This document shows positions 55,683 through 64,000 of a stretch of DNA of 64,000 bases, one piece after another. This DNA comes from an uncultured bacterium (GTDB lineage: Bacteria; Bacteroidota; Rhodothermia; Rhodothermales; Rubricoccaceae), in contig CANLSR010000002.1 in NCBI GenBank assembly GCA_947493945.1, forward strand, positions 248,001 to 312,000, in the 5' to 3' direction. The notes beneath the pieces are model-generated. The model did not search any database and was not told the origin of the DNA. It saw only the letters and a list, made by a program, of their open reading frames with translations. The stretch's first letter is position 1. Each line of letters opens with the position of its first letter. Position numbers and translations under genes: made by a program.

Positions 55683-56618
55683 CTACTCGGCCCAGCGGCG
55701 CGACATCAGGCTCTCGCCCGGCTCGGCCTCCGGCTCGTCGGGCGGCGTCTGGTTGTAGAACGCCACCAGGGCGTCGAACAGCTCCGGGTGGTGGCGGCGG
55801 AGCCGCGCCGGGCGCTCGAAAAACTGCTCGGTCGCGACCGCGAACAGCTCGGCCGGCGCCGTGCCCGCGTACGACCGCAGGATGCCGTCGCCGCGCTGGG
55901 CCCGCCGCATCTCGGCCTTGACCAGCTGGCGCCAGGCGTCGGCCGAGCGGGGGTCGAGGAACGACGGGGCGCCGTCGGCCTCCCAGCCCTCGAAGTCGAA
56001 CACGTGGGCGAGCTCGTGGAGCACCACGTTGTGGCCGTCCTGTCGCGCCCACCCCCGCTCGACGGCGCGGACGGAGAGCACGATCGGTCCCTGGGAGTGC
56101 ACCATGCCGTCGTAGACGCCGGGCTCCTCGTCGCCGTAGGCCTCGTCGAACGTGTCCGGCACCAGGAGCACCGTCCGCTCGGTCGGGATCTCCCAGCCGG
56201 GGCGCCCGTGGAGCAGGACCGCCGCGCCAGCCGCGACCGCCAGCCGGAGCGCACCGGTGGGCCGAGCGCCGCCGGCGCCCTCGAACGTGAGCCCGTCCAG
56301 CAGCCACGTCACGTCGCGCTCGAACAGCCGCCGGCCCTCGCCGCCGAGCCCGGCGTACAGGCGGACGTGGTCCTGGAGCCAGCGCCGGCCCTCGGCGTCG
56401 AGCGGGCGCCGCGCCAGACGGATGCGCCGGAAGGGGCGCCGCAGCGACCACCCGACGACCGCCAGCCACACCGCGGCGCCGGCCCCCCACCCCACCACGG
56501 GACCCGCCGCGCGCGCCAGCGCCAGCCCGGCCACCAGGCCCGCGAGCGCCCCGCCCAGCGCGGGCACGATCAGGTCGGACGGGCGGGCGGCGCGCAAAAG
56601 ATCGGGGGGCGGGGACAC
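55683..56618 (-). CDS. MtfA-like zinc peptidase (M90 family)
   Basis: Predicted 311-residue metallopeptidase. One or two TM helices (residues about 18-60, GLVAGLALARAAG and GAAVWLAVVGWSL) precede a cytosolic domain with VVLHELAHVFDFEGW, the HExxH zinc motif (about residue 206) followed by the family phrase. The body (residues about 85-310) matches MtfA, a regulator of glucose uptake in enteric bacteria, though a direct Mlc partner is not expected here. GTG start. It is convergent with the QueC-like gene and divergent from lon. Confidence 0.85.
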   Translation of the reverse strand: MSPPPDLLRAARPSDLIVPALGGALAGLVAGLALARAAGPVVGWGAGAAVWLAVVGWSLRRPFRRIRLARRPLDAEGRRWLQDHVRLYAGLGGEGRRLFERDVTWLLDGLTFEGAGGARPTGALRLAVAAGAAVLLHGRPGWEIPTERTVLLVPDTFDEAYGDEEPGVYDGMVHSQGPIVLSVRAVERGWARQDGHNVVLHELAHVFDFEGWEADGAPSFLDPRSADAWRQLVKAEMRRAQRGDGILRSYAGTAPAELFAVATEQFFERPARLRRHHPELFDALVAFYNQTPPDEPEAEPGESLMSRRWAE

Positions 56619-56746
56619 CGGGGGGCACAGGCGAGTTTACGGCCCGCGACGGGACCGCCCGGCGTCCGAGAGGCGCTGATTGGCCCGGGCGGGCCGCCGG
56701 CCGATGCCCACGTCGCTGCCAACCGACGAATCCAAGAACGGAACAC

Positions 56747-59296
56747 ATGACCCTGCCCCCCCACGCCCTCGACGCCGACGACGACCCCGAGCAGTCCATC
56801 CCGCTCCTGACGCCGGACCAGGAGCGCGAGATGAGCGCCGAGTCGCTCCCCGACTCGTTGCCCATCCTGACGTTGCGCAACACGGTCCTGTACCCCGGCG
56901 TGGTCCTCCCGATCACCGTCGGCCGCGACACGAGCCTGCAGCTGGTCAAGGACGCCTACGCCGGCGACCGACTGGTGGGCGTGGTGGCCCAGAAGCGCGC
57001 CGAGGTCGAGAGCCCCGGCCCGGACGACCTCTACCGCGTCGGCGCGGCGGCCACGATCCTGAAGCTGATCAAGATGCCCGACGGCTCGGTCTCGATCGTG
57101 ATCCAGGGCAAGCGGCGGATCGAGATCGAGGCGTACGACCAGCTCGACCCCTACCTCACCGCCCGCATCCGCGCCATCGAGGAGGACGACGCGAGCAGCG
57201 TGGACCCGGCCGCGCTCGACGCCCGGGTCCGGTCGATCAAGGAGCTGGCGGTCCAGATCGTCAACCTGTCGCCCAACCTGCCGTCGGAGGCGGCGTACGC
57301 GATCCAGAACATCGAGAGCCCGGGCTTCTTGGTCCACTTTATCGCGTCCAACCTGCAGATCGACGTCGAGAAAAAGCAGACGCTCCTGGAGACGCGCCCG
57401 CTCCTGGACCGCTCCCAGCAGGTGCTGGACCACCTCAAGCAGGAGGTCCGCGTGCTGGAGATCTCCGAGGAGATCCGGTCCAAGGTCAAGACCGACGTCG
57501 ACCAGCAGCAGCGCGAGTTCTTTCTCCGCCAGCAGCTCAAGGCCATCCAAGACGAGCTGGGCGAGGACGAGGGCTCGTCGCGCGACGCCGACGAACTCCG
57601 CGAGTCGATGGCCGAGAAGCGCGACCTGCTGCCCGAGGCGGTCGTCGAGACGCTGGACAAGGAGCTAAAGAAGCTGGCGCGGACGAACCCGGCCAGTCCC
57701 GAGTACGGCGTCGTCCGCAACTACGCCGAGACGATCCTGGACCTGCCCTGGGGCCACACGTCCGAGGACGACCTCGACATCGCCCGCGCCGAGCGGGTGC
57801 TGGACGAGGACCACTTTGGCCTGGAGGACGTCAAAAAGCGGATCCTGGAGTACCTGGCGGTCTTGAAGCTGAAGGGCGACATGAAGGCGCCCATCCTGTT
57901 GTTTTACGGCCCGCCGGGCGTCGGCAAGACGTCGCTGGGCAAGTCCATCGGCCGGGCGCTGGGGCGCGAGTTCCACCGGATCTCGCTGGGCGGCGTCCGC
58001 GACGAGGCCGAGATCCGGGGCCACCGCCGGACCTACATCGGCGCGCTGCCGGGCCGGATCATCCAGGGGCTCCGCAAGGCCGGCACCTCGAACCCGGTGT
58101 TCATGCTGGACGAGATCGACAAGCTGGGGACCGACTTCCGCGGCGACCCGGCGTCGGCGCTTCTGGAGGTCCTGGACCCGGAGCAGAACGACACGTTCAA
58201 CGACCACTACCTGGAGCTGGACTACGACCTGTCGAACGTCCTGTTTATCGCGACGGCCAACTACCTCGACTCGATCCCGGCGCCGCTCCGCGACCGGATG
58301 GAGATCATCGAGATCACGGGCTACACGCCGTCCGAGAAGCTGGCCATCGCCAAGCGCTACCTCGTGCCCCGCCAGCTCGAGCGCAACGGGCTGACCGAGG
58401 ACCAGTTCACGATCACCGACGACGCCCTCCTGCTCCTGGTCGAAGGCTACACGCGCGAGAGCGGGGTCCGCCAGCTGGAGCGGACCGTCGGGTCCGTCGT
58501 CCGCGGCGTGGCCAAGACGGTGGCGATGGACGAGGCCGAGCGCGGCGACGTGACGGCCGAGACGGTCCCGGACTTCCTGGGCGGCCGGAAGTTCTACAAC
58601 GACGCCGCCGAGCGAACGGAGGTGCCGGGCGTGGCGACGGGCCTGGCCTGGACGCCCGTCGGCGGCGACATCCTGTTTATCGAGGCGTCGGTCAACCGCG
58701 GGACCGGGCGGATGACGCTGACGGGCAAGCTCGGCGACGTGATGAAGGAGAGCGCGCACGCGGCGCTGTCGTGGGTCAAGGCCCACGCCGGCGACCTGGG
58801 CATCCCCGCCGACGCGTTCCGGTTCTGGGACTTGCACGTCCACGTGCCGGCCGGCGCGATCCCCAAGGACGGGCCGTCGGCGGGCGTGGCGATGGTGGCG
58901 GCGCTGGCGAGCATCTACACCCGGCGGCGCGTGCGCCACGACGTCGCGATGACGGGCGAGGTCACGCTGCGCGGGCTGGTGCTCCCGGTCGGCGGGATCA
59001 AGGAGAAGGTGCTGGCCGCGCGCCGCGCCGGCATCGCGTGCGTCGTGCTGCCCGAGCGCAACGAGAAGGACGTGGCCGAGGTCAAGGACGAGGCCGTCGA
59101 GGGCCTGGACGTCCGCTACGTCAAGCGCGTCACGGAGGCGCTCGACGTGGTGCTGGAGCCCGACCCGACCGAGGACCCCGAGGCCCTGTTCACCGTCCCC
59201 GACCGCGACCGCCAGCCGCTGGCGGCGGCCCCCGAGCCGCTCGTGGTGTCCGACGGCGAGCCCGAGGACGCGCCCGGTCCGCCGGCGATGAACTAG
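56747..59296 (+). CDS. lon: ATP-dependent Lon protease
   Basis: Predicted 849-residue Lon. The N-terminal substrate domain (residues about 38-230, [22 protein letters not shown]) is followed by a helical part, the AAA+ module with Walker [16 protein letters not shown] and Walker [11 protein letters not shown], and the protease domain with the catalytic Ser in [12 protein letters not shown] (about 708) and Lys in [12 protein letters not shown]. All catalytic residues are intact, and the C-terminal 40 residues are a disordered acidic tail. It degrades misfolded and regulatory proteins in the cytosol. It is divergent from the MtfA-like gene. Confidence 0.95.
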   Translation: MTLPPHALDADDDPEQSIPLLTPDQEREMSAESLPDSLPILTLRNTVLYPGVVLPITVGRDTSLQLVKDAYAGDRLVGVVAQKRAEVESPGPDDLYRVGAAATILKLIKMPDGSVSIVIQGKRRIEIEAYDQLDPYLTARIRAIEEDDASSVDPAALDARVRSIKELAVQIVNLSPNLPSEAAYAIQNIESPGFLVHFIASNLQIDVEKKQTLLETRPLLDRSQQVLDHLKQEVRVLEISEEIRSKVKTDVDQQQREFFLRQQLKAIQDELGEDEGSSRDADELRESMAEKRDLLPEAVVETLDKELKKLARTNPASPEYGVVRNYAETILDLPWGHTSEDDLDIARAERVLDEDHFGLEDVKKRILEYLAVLKLKGDMKAPILLFYGPPGVGKTSLGKSIGRALGREFHRISLGGVRDEAEIRGHRRTYIGALPGRIIQGLRKAGTSNPVFMLDEIDKLGTDFRGDPASALLEVLDPEQNDTFNDHYLELDYDLSNVLFIATANYLDSIPAPLRDRMEIIEITGYTPSEKLAIAKRYLVPRQLERNGLTEDQFTITDDALLLLVEGYTRESGVRQLERTVGSVVRGVAKTVAMDEAERGDVTAETVPDFLGGRKFYNDAAERTEVPGVATGLAWTPVGGDILFIEASVNRGTGRMTLTGKLGDVMKESAHAALSWVKAHAGDLGIPADAFRFWDLHVHVPAGAIPKDGPSAGVAMVAALASIYTRRRVRHDVAMTGEVTLRGLVLPVGGIKEKVLAARRAGIACVVLPERNEKDVAEVKDEAVEGLDVRYVKRVTEALDVVLEPDPTEDPEALFTVPDRDRQPLAAAPEPLVVSDGEPEDAPGPPAMN

Positions 59297-59318
59297 CGAG
59301 GGCCGTCCGGCCGCCGAG

Positions 59319-59762
59319 CTAGCCCCCCGCGGCCGGCGCCCGGAGCGCGGCCGGGTGGCGCCACGCCGCCGCGAGGGCCAGCGCGGCGGCGATGGCCAGC
59401 ATCCCGGGCGCGAAGGCCGGGTTGCCGCCCGAGAGCGTGTCCCACGCCCGCTCCGACGCGCTGTCGCCCGGCGACACCTCGTGGGAAAACTCGAAGTTGC
59501 CCCACAGGTGGAAGCCCACGCCGACGACGCTCACCGCCAGCACCGCCAGCGACACGACGCGCGCCGCCCGCAGCGTGCCCGCCGACGGCGCCCGCCAGCC
59601 GCTGGCCGTGGCGGCCAGCGCGACGGCGACGGCCACGAGCGAGATCCACTGCTGCCACTCGGCCCAGTGCTCGACCAGCACCAACTCGACGGCGGCGCCC
59701 AGGTAAGTCGCCACCGCCACGGCCCACAGCACGCCGCGGAGCCGGTCTTCGGTGGACGTCAC
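59319..59762 (-). CDS. Small membrane protein of unknown function
   Basis: A 147-residue protein with four predicted TM helices (about residues 10-28, 38-55, 67-85 and 118-138). A hydrophilic loop reads FHLWGNFEFSHEVSPGDSAS. It uses a GTG start overlapping the ComEA-like stop by four bases (GTGA), so the two are coupled. No family is recognised. Confidence 0.7.
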   Translation of the reverse strand: MTSTEDRLRGVLWAVAVATYLGAAVELVLVEHWAEWQQWISLVAVAVALAATASGWRAPSAGTLRAARVVSLAVLAVSVVGVGFHLWGNFEFSHEVSPGDSASERAWDTLSGGNPAFAPGMLAIAAALALAAAWRHPAALRAPAAGG

Positions 59763-60253
59763 CGGCCGAGGTACACCCGGGCCGCGTCCAGGTCGGCGCC
59801 GGGCGCCAGCTCGGCGTAGCGGTCCAGGAAGGCGTCGTCGGAGTCGTACGGGCGGCCGTCGACCAGCTCGCGGGCCGCGCCGGCGTCGAGGCTGGGGAGC
59901 TGCTGGAGCGTCTCGGCGTCGCTCGCGTTCGGGTCGACGGGCACGAACACCAGCCGCTCGTAGGCCGCCAGTTGGTCCGGGTCGTCGTCGATGTACTTGC
60001 CGATCTCCTCCCGGAACACGCGGATGCTGGCGTAGGGCCGGTACTCCTCGAACTCGTGCGCCATCCGCTCGCCGACGCCCGGGAGCGCCGCGAACTCGGC
60101 CTCGGTCGCCGTGTTGAGGTTGAGGGGCGTCGGGTCCGACGCGGCGACGGGCGCGTCCGCCTCGACGGGCGCGTCGGTCACCACCGCCGTGTCGGGGGCC
60201 TCGGCCTGGCAGGCGACGAGGGCGAGGGGGAGGGCCAACAGGAGGGCGCGCAT
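59759..60253 (-). CDS. ComEA-like helix-hairpin-helix lipoprotein
   Basis: Predicted 164-residue lipoprotein with a signal and lipobox LVAC (Cys about 15). Residues about 42-75 match the ComEA-type helix-hairpin-helix phrase LNLNTATEAEFAALPGVGERMAHEFEEYR, which binds DNA in competence proteins. A second, weaker HhH-like part follows (LQQLPSLDAGAARELVDGRPYDSDDAFL). A lipid-anchored ComEA would retain DNA at the envelope. ComEC or pilus genes are not nearby, so a role in DNA uptake is unproven. The downstream small membrane gene is coupled. Confidence 0.8.
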   Translation of the reverse strand: MRALLLALPLALVACQAEAPDTAVVTDAPVEADAPVAASDPTPLNLNTATEAEFAALPGVGERMAHEFEEYRPYASIRVFREEIGKYIDDDPDQLAAYERLVFVPVDPNASDAETLQQLPSLDAGAARELVDGRPYDSDDAFLDRYAELAPGADLDAARVYLGR

Positions 60254-60485
60254 AGCGGGGGAGCGGAAGGGAGGGGCGGCGTCACGCCAAAGGAATGGTC
60301 CCCAGCTAGATAGCGGAGGTCTCCGCCCGCCGGCTTGGAGAATCGGCCAATCGGGCGACCGGCCCTCGGCCCAACCGAGACCGCCCTGCCGGGTGTCGGC
60401 GCCAGTGGGGCGAGAGGAGACGGTCCATCCGCCTGGCGGAGGGCGCCGGCGACCCGACGTGAGACTTGTGGCGAGGCGCGCCACA

Positions 60486-60500
60486 GGGGTGTCACACCCC
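60486..60500. promoter_or_regulatory. GGGGTG-TCA-CACCCC dyad before a small gene
   Basis: A perfect 6-bp inverted repeat with the related words GTCACACCCC repeated at 60491-60500 and 60515-60524. It lies 36 bases before the ATG at 60536 and may be an operator. The surrounding 282-base gap (60254-60535) contains no gene. Confidence 0.45.
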
Positions 60501-60535
60501 CGGTGCGATCCTCGGTCACACCCCCCGCCGACACC

Positions 60536-60856
60536 ATGACTCGCCCGCCGCTCGCCGACACGCTGCCCTACGCCGCCGACTTCGTGATCGAGATCCTGGC
60601 CGCCGCCTCGCGCGCGCCGTTTGGACAGCTGTCGTGGGTCGAGATCAACCGGCTGGCCGCGCGCTGGCTCCGACCCCAGCTGGGCGAGGCGACCGGCGAC
60701 ACGTCGCGGCTGGGCCACGCGGTCGTCGTCGAGATGTCGACCCACGGCTTGCTCGACGCCGAGATGACGACGGCGGCCGACGGGCACCTCATGGTCCAGC
60801 GCGTGGCGCACCCGCGCCTGCTCGGCGTCGAGATGGCGCGCACGCTGGCGGCCTGA
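60536..60856 (+). CDS. Small protein of unknown function
   Basis: A 106-residue soluble protein with no signal peptide: ADFVIEILAAASRAPFGQLSW, then VEINRLAARWLRPQLGEATGD and VVVEMSTHGLLDAEM. Conserved-looking hydrophobic helices suggest a folded alpha-helical protein. No family is recognised. It is divergent from the ComEA-like gene and convergent with the CPBP gene. Function unknown. Confidence 0.55.
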   Translation: MTRPPLADTLPYAADFVIEILAAASRAPFGQLSWVEINRLAARWLRPQLGEATGDTSRLGHAVVVEMSTHGLLDAEMTTAADGHLMVQRVAHPRLLGVEMARTLAA

Positions 60857-60929
60857 CGCAGGCCCGCTCCGCTGGCGGCACGCGCCGGCGAGTCGGCACG
60901 GGCGCGCCGCGGACGACGGCCAGCGGCGG

Positions 60930-61664
60930 CTAGACCGTCGCGCCGGCGACGAGGATCGCCGCGTTGAGCCCGTTGTGGGCGACGACGGGCCAGACCAGGC
61001 TGCCCGTCCGCTCCCGGAGCCACAGGAGCACGGCGCCGGCGACGAGCGGGAGCAGGAACGGGAGGAACTCGAACGCGACCCGGCCCCCGTGTAGGCGCGG
61101 GCTGTGCGTGAACGCGAAGGCCAGCGTGGTGATCACGCCCGGCCACCAGAACGCGGCGCTCCCCCACGACGCAGGAAGGGCCCGGTGCAGAAGCGCGAGG
61201 AACACGCCGCGGAACGCCAGTTCCTCGGCCAGCCCCGGCATCGTGAGCTGATACGCCAGCGCCTCGGCCGGGAGCGGCCCCCCGTCCCCGAACACGGCGC
61301 CGATGGCCGCGCCCAGCGCCACCATCCCGACGGTCACGAGCGCCGCCGGGCGGACCGAGCCGGCCCGCTGGCGGAGCGTGAGCCCGACCTCGCGACGTGA
61401 AACCGGACCCAGCGCCACGAACGCGAGCGCCCCCACCACGCTCAACGCCTTCCCCGTCCAGTTCCAGTCGGCACCGGGAATCAGGCCGATTCCAGAGGTC
61501 AGGGGCGCGCCGACGAGGGCGCTGTCGAGGACGAGGAGAACCAGGAACAGCACCGCCGGCCCGACGCGCCGGCCCCGCGACACCGCCAGCGCCAGCGCGA
61601 CGACGGGGAGCGTGAGGAGGGCGGGGAGCGCGGCTGAAGCGAGAGTCTCCAACGGCCAGGGCAC
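60930..61664 (-). CDS. CPBP-family intramembrane metalloprotease
   Basis: Predicted 244-residue membrane protease (ABI/CPBP family). Seven or eight hydrophobic helices are visible. The motif LAEELAFRGVFLALLH (EExxxR, about residues 147-152) and the later ligands FAFTHSPRLHG and VVAHNGLNAAI (HxxxN) form the catalytic site. Members cleave inside membranes or act in peptide modification and immunity. No bacteriocin gene is adjacent. GTG start; it is convergent with the 106-residue protein gene. Confidence 0.85.
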   Translation of the reverse strand: MPWPLETLASAALPALLTLPVVALALAVSRGRRVGPAVLFLVLLVLDSALVGAPLTSGIGLIPGADWNWTGKALSVVGALAFVALGPVSRREVGLTLRQRAGSVRPAALVTVGMVALGAAIGAVFGDGGPLPAEALAYQLTMPGLAEELAFRGVFLALLHRALPASWGSAAFWWPGVITTLAFAFTHSPRLHGGRVAFEFLPFLLPLVAGAVLLWLRERTGSLVWPVVAHNGLNAAILVAGATV

Positions 61665-61722
61665 GCCGAGGGCGTCGTGGGTGGGTGGACCAAGGGCCGA
61701 TCGGCCGTACAGAACGGAGCGC

Positions 61723-61944
61723 CTATTCCACGAACGGCTCGTCGGACTCGTCCAGGATCTGGGCGTTGACCATGTTGGGGTCGAGCTCCCGCTCGAACGC
61801 CTCTTTGGCTTCGACGGTCACCGACGCCGCGCGGTCCAGCCCCTTGTCGATCAGCGACGCCGCCAGCCGGACGGCGCTCCCGCCCAGCAGGCCCACGCGG
61901 CCCCACAGGCCCGCCCGTTCGTAGCGCTCCAGCCAGTCGCTCAT
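61723..61944 (-). CDS. Small amphipathic protein (partner of the gene upstream)
   Basis: A 73-residue protein: LERYERAGLWGRVGLLGGSAVRLAASLIDKGLDRAASV, then an acidic C-terminus ending FVE. The first half could be an amphipathic membrane-associated helix. Its ATG overlaps the stop of the 122-residue gene by four bases (ATGA). Function unknown. Confidence 0.6.
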   Translation of the reverse strand: MSDWLERYERAGLWGRVGLLGGSAVRLAASLIDKGLDRAASVTVEAKEAFERELDPNMVNAQILDESDEPFVE

Positions 61945-62309
61945 GACTCGTCGTCCGCGGGCGGCTGGCGGGGCGGCTTGCCGGCGGTCTTGGACGGCGG
62001 CTTCTTCTTGGAGCCGGGCTTCTTGCGCGTCGCGGTGGTCTCGATGTCTACGGGCGTGGCCGGCATCGGCGGCGGCTCGTCGGCAGGCGGCGTCTCTTCG
62101 GGAGAGCCGTAGGAGCGCGGCGGGGCGGTAAACCAGGCGTCGATGTCGAGGTCGTCCAGGACCGAGGCGGCGCGGCGGCCGGTCTCCGCGAGCGCCTGGC
62201 CGAGGGTCGAGAACGTGGCCTCCAGCACGAACGCGGCCTTCTCGGACGTGTCGAGGTCGGCAAAGGCGTCGCGGACGTTGTCGAACGGGTCCTTCGTTGG
62301 GCGGGGCAT
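61941..62309 (-). CDS. Protein with Lys/Pro-rich C-terminal tail
   Basis: A 122-residue protein. The N-terminal 55 residues (DPFDNVRDAFADLDTSEKAAFVLEA) form a soluble helical domain. The C-terminal 50 residues are low complexity, rich in Lys, Pro and Ala (TRKKPGSKKKPPSKTAG), which resembles histone-like or nucleic-acid-binding tails. It overlaps the downstream 73-residue gene. Function unknown; DNA or RNA binding by the tail is an inference. Confidence 0.65.
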   Translation of the reverse strand: MPRPTKDPFDNVRDAFADLDTSEKAAFVLEATFSTLGQALAETGRRAASVLDDLDIDAWFTAPPRSYGSPEETPPADEPPPMPATPVDIETTATRKKPGSKKKPPSKTAGKPPRQPPADDES

Positions 62310-62384
62310 GGGCGTGGGGGCGGGGGAAGCGCGGAGCCTGTCTCCGCCGTCCGCGTTGGACGGGAGCCCCCACCGAGAGTTTCA

Positions 62385-63509
62385 GTGTCCGACCCCGCCC
62401 GCCCCCACCCCGACGTCCCTCCCGCCCCGCTGGCGCCGGCCGCCACCCCGCAAGGGACAGCGCCAGCTAGCGGCGACGCCGCCGAGCCCACCGCCGAGGT
62501 CAAGCGCGGGCTCGTCGTCCGCTCGACGGGGAGTTGGTACGACGTCCGCACCGACGACGGGGAGTACGTCCGCTCCCGGATCTTGGGCAAGTTCCGGCTG
62601 GAGGCCATCGAGATCGACGAGACCAACCCGCTGGCGGTCGGCGACCGCGTCGTGGTGCGGGTCGACCCGGACGGGATCGGGATGGTGACCGAGATCGAGC
62701 CGCGCGAGAACCAGTTGAGCCGCCGGGCCTCGGGCAAGCGCGGGGCCGTCCGTGAGCACGTGATCGTGGCCAACGTGGACCGCGCGTGGTGCGTCCAGGC
62801 CACGTTCGGCCCCAAGGTGAACCCCGGCTTCGTGGACCGCTTCCTGGTGGCCGCCGAGACGCGCCACATCCCCGCCGGCCTCGTCATCAACAAGGCCGAC
62901 CTGCTGGAGGGCCAGCCGCGCGCCCAGGACGCCGTCGCGTTCTGGCGCGAGCTCTACGAGGGCCTGGGCTACCCGGTGCTCGTCACCAGCGCCACCGGTG
63001 GCCTGGGCATCGACGCGTTCGCCGCCGCGCTGGCGGACAAGGTGAGCGTGGTCTCGGGGCCGTCGGGCGTGGGCAAGTCGAGCCTGCTCAACGCCGTCGA
63101 GCCGGGCCTGGGCCTCCGCACGTCCGAGATCGGGGAGCGGACCCAGAAAGGCCGCCACACGACCACGTTCTCGACCCTCTTCCCCGCCGCCGGCGGTTGG
63201 GTGGCCGACACGCCGGGCATCCGCGAGTTCGGCATCTGGGACCTGTCGCCCCAGGAGCTGGGCGGCTACTTCGTCGAGTTCCGCCCGTTCATCCCCGACT
63301 GCCGGTTCCCCGACTGCACGCACGTCCACGAGCCCGGCTGCGCCGTCCAGGAGGCGGTGGACGAGGGCGAAATCACGCCCGAGCGCTACGGCAGCTACCT
63401 CGCCATGCTGGAGTCGGTGGACGAGGCGCACGAGGAGGAGACGCGGATGCGCTGGCGCAAAGACCGCCGCCCCGACGACCCCGACGAGGCCGTGGAGGAG
63501 ATCGAGTAG
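62385..63509 (+). CDS. rsgA: Small ribosomal subunit biogenesis GTPase
   Basis: Predicted 374-residue circularly permuted GTPase that checks 30S ribosome maturation. An OB-fold (residues about 40-110, RGLVVRSTGSWYDVRTDDG) precedes the GTPase domain, with the motifs in permuted order: VINKADLLEG (G4) comes before VSGPSGVGKSSLLNAV (G1), and DTPGIREFG (G3) follows. The C-terminus carries the zinc motif CRFPDCTHVHEPGC. GTG start 75 bases after the divergent neighbour. All key residues are present. Confidence 0.94.
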   Translation: MSDPARPHPDVPPAPLAPAATPQGTAPASGDAAEPTAEVKRGLVVRSTGSWYDVRTDDGEYVRSRILGKFRLEAIEIDETNPLAVGDRVVVRVDPDGIGMVTEIEPRENQLSRRASGKRGAVREHVIVANVDRAWCVQATFGPKVNPGFVDRFLVAAETRHIPAGLVINKADLLEGQPRAQDAVAFWRELYEGLGYPVLVTSATGGLGIDAFAAALADKVSVVSGPSGVGKSSLLNAVEPGLGLRTSEIGERTQKGRHTTTFSTLFPAAGGWVADTPGIREFGIWDLSPQELGGYFVEFRPFIPDCRFPDCTHVHEPGCAVQEAVDEGEITPERYGSYLAMLESVDEAHEEETRMRWRKDRRPDDPDEAVEEIE

Positions 63510-63520
63510 CGACCCAACTG

Positions 63521-63547
63521 CCGCTGGCGGACGGCCTCCGCCAGCGG
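63521..63547. repeat. GCTGGCGG-type hairpin after rsgA
   Basis: CCGCTGGCGGA and TCCGCCAGCGG form a perfect 11-bp stem with a 5-base loop, 12 bases after the rsgA stop and 38 bases before the next gene. Confidence 0.6.
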
Positions 63548-63584
63548 GGCGGGCGTATCCTGGGGGCGTACCCCTCCCCTGACG

Positions 63585-64000
63585 ATGCGCTTGCTTCTCC
63601 TCCTCTTCGCCGCCGCCGCGTTCGCCGGCTCCGCCCACGCCCAGGACGACCGGCGCCCACCGCTGTTCGTGATCCAGGACGACGACAGCCAGGTCTACCT
63701 GCTGGGCTCGGTCCACGTGCTGCCCGAGGGCGCGCTCCCGCTGCCGGCCCAGGTGGAGGACGCTTACGGGCGGGCGGCGGTGCTGGCCTTCGAGCTCGAC
63801 CTGGACGCGGCGCAGGCCGGCGCCCAGGGTATGATGCTGGCCGCGGCCGACGAGGAGACCATCGGCGACGCGCTTAGCCCGATCCAGCGCGACTCGCTCA
63901 ACGCGGCCCTGTCGACGGTGGGCCTCCCGGCCGGCGCGCTCGACGGTTTCGAGCCCTGGTTCGGGGGCATGACGTACGGCCTGATGGCGCTCCAGAAGTC
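63585..64000 (+). CDS. TraB/GumN-family protein, partial
   Basis: A gene starting at ATG 63585 and running off the right edge; 138 residues are visible. A signal peptide (residues 1-20, ending AHA) is followed by FVIQDDDSQVYLLGSVHVLPEGALPLPAQVEDA, whose GSVHVLP block is the TraB/GumN signature, and by VLAFELDLDAAQ. The family is thought to be extracellular or periplasmic metal-dependent proteases (TIKI-like), with a role here unknown. The 3' part is outside the window. It follows rsgA after a hairpin. Confidence 0.85.
   Translation, partial: MRLLLLLFAAAAFAGSAHAQDDRRPPLFVIQDDDSQVYLLGSVHVLPEGALPLPAQVEDAYGRAAVLAFELDLDAAQAGAQGMMLAAADEETIGDALSPIQRDSLNAALSTVGLPAGALDGFEPWFGGMTYGLMALQK

Overview
The window reads as a contiguous chromosomal segment of a very GC-rich (roughly 70% by eye), densely coding bacterium, most likely a member of the Rhodothermota (Rubricoccaceae, for example a Rubrivirga or Rubricoccus relative). 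This placement is an inference from the gene families seen together: a PorV/PorQ-type outer-membrane protein, TonB with a proline-rich stalk, DUF4252 and DUF3467 proteins, a CrtO/CruO-type carotenoid oxidase, ScpA/ScpB and many ATGA/GTGA overlaps. No rRNA, tRNA, CRISPR array, insertion sequence or intact prophage was seen. Shine-Dalgarno sequences are mostly absent, and a TAGCTT-like hexamer recurs 8-30 bases before many start codons.

Layout. 0-5.7 kb: partial PDZ membrane protein, TatD, a secreted protein, 1-pyrroline-5-carboxylate dehydrogenase, LolC/E-type permease. 5.8-8.5 kb: peroxiredoxin, MoaE, phosphotransacetylase, nitrilase-family amidase. 8.6-12.6 kb: PurC, LacI-type regulator, a divergent ThiD-like protein and a UgpC/MsmK-type ABC ATPase. 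12.7-17.7 kb: lipoprotein, tyrosine recombinase, CrtO-like oxidase, MoeB-rhodanese and MiaA; the last four overlap as one unit. 17.6-26.1 kb: a minus-strand run of ScpA, ScpB, RluB-type synthase, GuaB, M24 peptidase, two glycosyltransferases, an RsbW-like ATPase and a GT87-like mannosyltransferase. 26.2-34.4 kb: lipoprotein, a frameshifted DUF2515-like gene, NAD-sugar epimerase, M16 protease, TPR protein and a long acyl-CoA dehydrogenase. 34.5-38.5 kb: PyrF, then an ECF sigma factor/anti-sigma/DUF4252/lipoprotein operon. 38.5-45 kb: fused 2-oxoacid dehydrogenase E1, amidohydrolase, polyprenyl glycosylphosphotransferase, DUF2156 protein. 45.2-52 kb: lipoprotein, TonB, PorV/Q, DinB, RsmB, a small Cys-rich protein, DUF3467, cystathionine beta-synthase. 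52-64 kb: hybrid histidine kinase, QueC-like PP-loop protein, MtfA-like peptidase, Lon, ComEA-like lipoprotein, CPBP protease, two small paired proteins, RsgA and a partial TraB/GumN protein.

The most unusual signals are not genes. (1) The AT-rich 9-mer CCGTTATTG (usually CCGTTATTGCA) occurs nine times exactly and three times nearly exactly between 2.0 and 39.8 kb, inside genes and between them, forcing rare codons. All four left-hand copies point right and all right-hand exact copies point left, switching between 9.2 and 17.8 kb. (2) In that switch interval lies a tyrosine recombinase gene with a dif-like dyad (GATAA-N6-TTATC core) 14 bases before its start codon. Together these suggest a chromosome-terminus or segregation locus; a DNA-uptake or regulator site is the main alternative. 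(3) A family of perfect hairpins built on GCTGGCGG/CCGCCAGC sits at many gene ends and once inside pyrF. Other leads are a 17-bp inverted repeat around a lipoprotein start, a C11 tract just inside purC, and a QueC-like PP-loop protein of unknown role.
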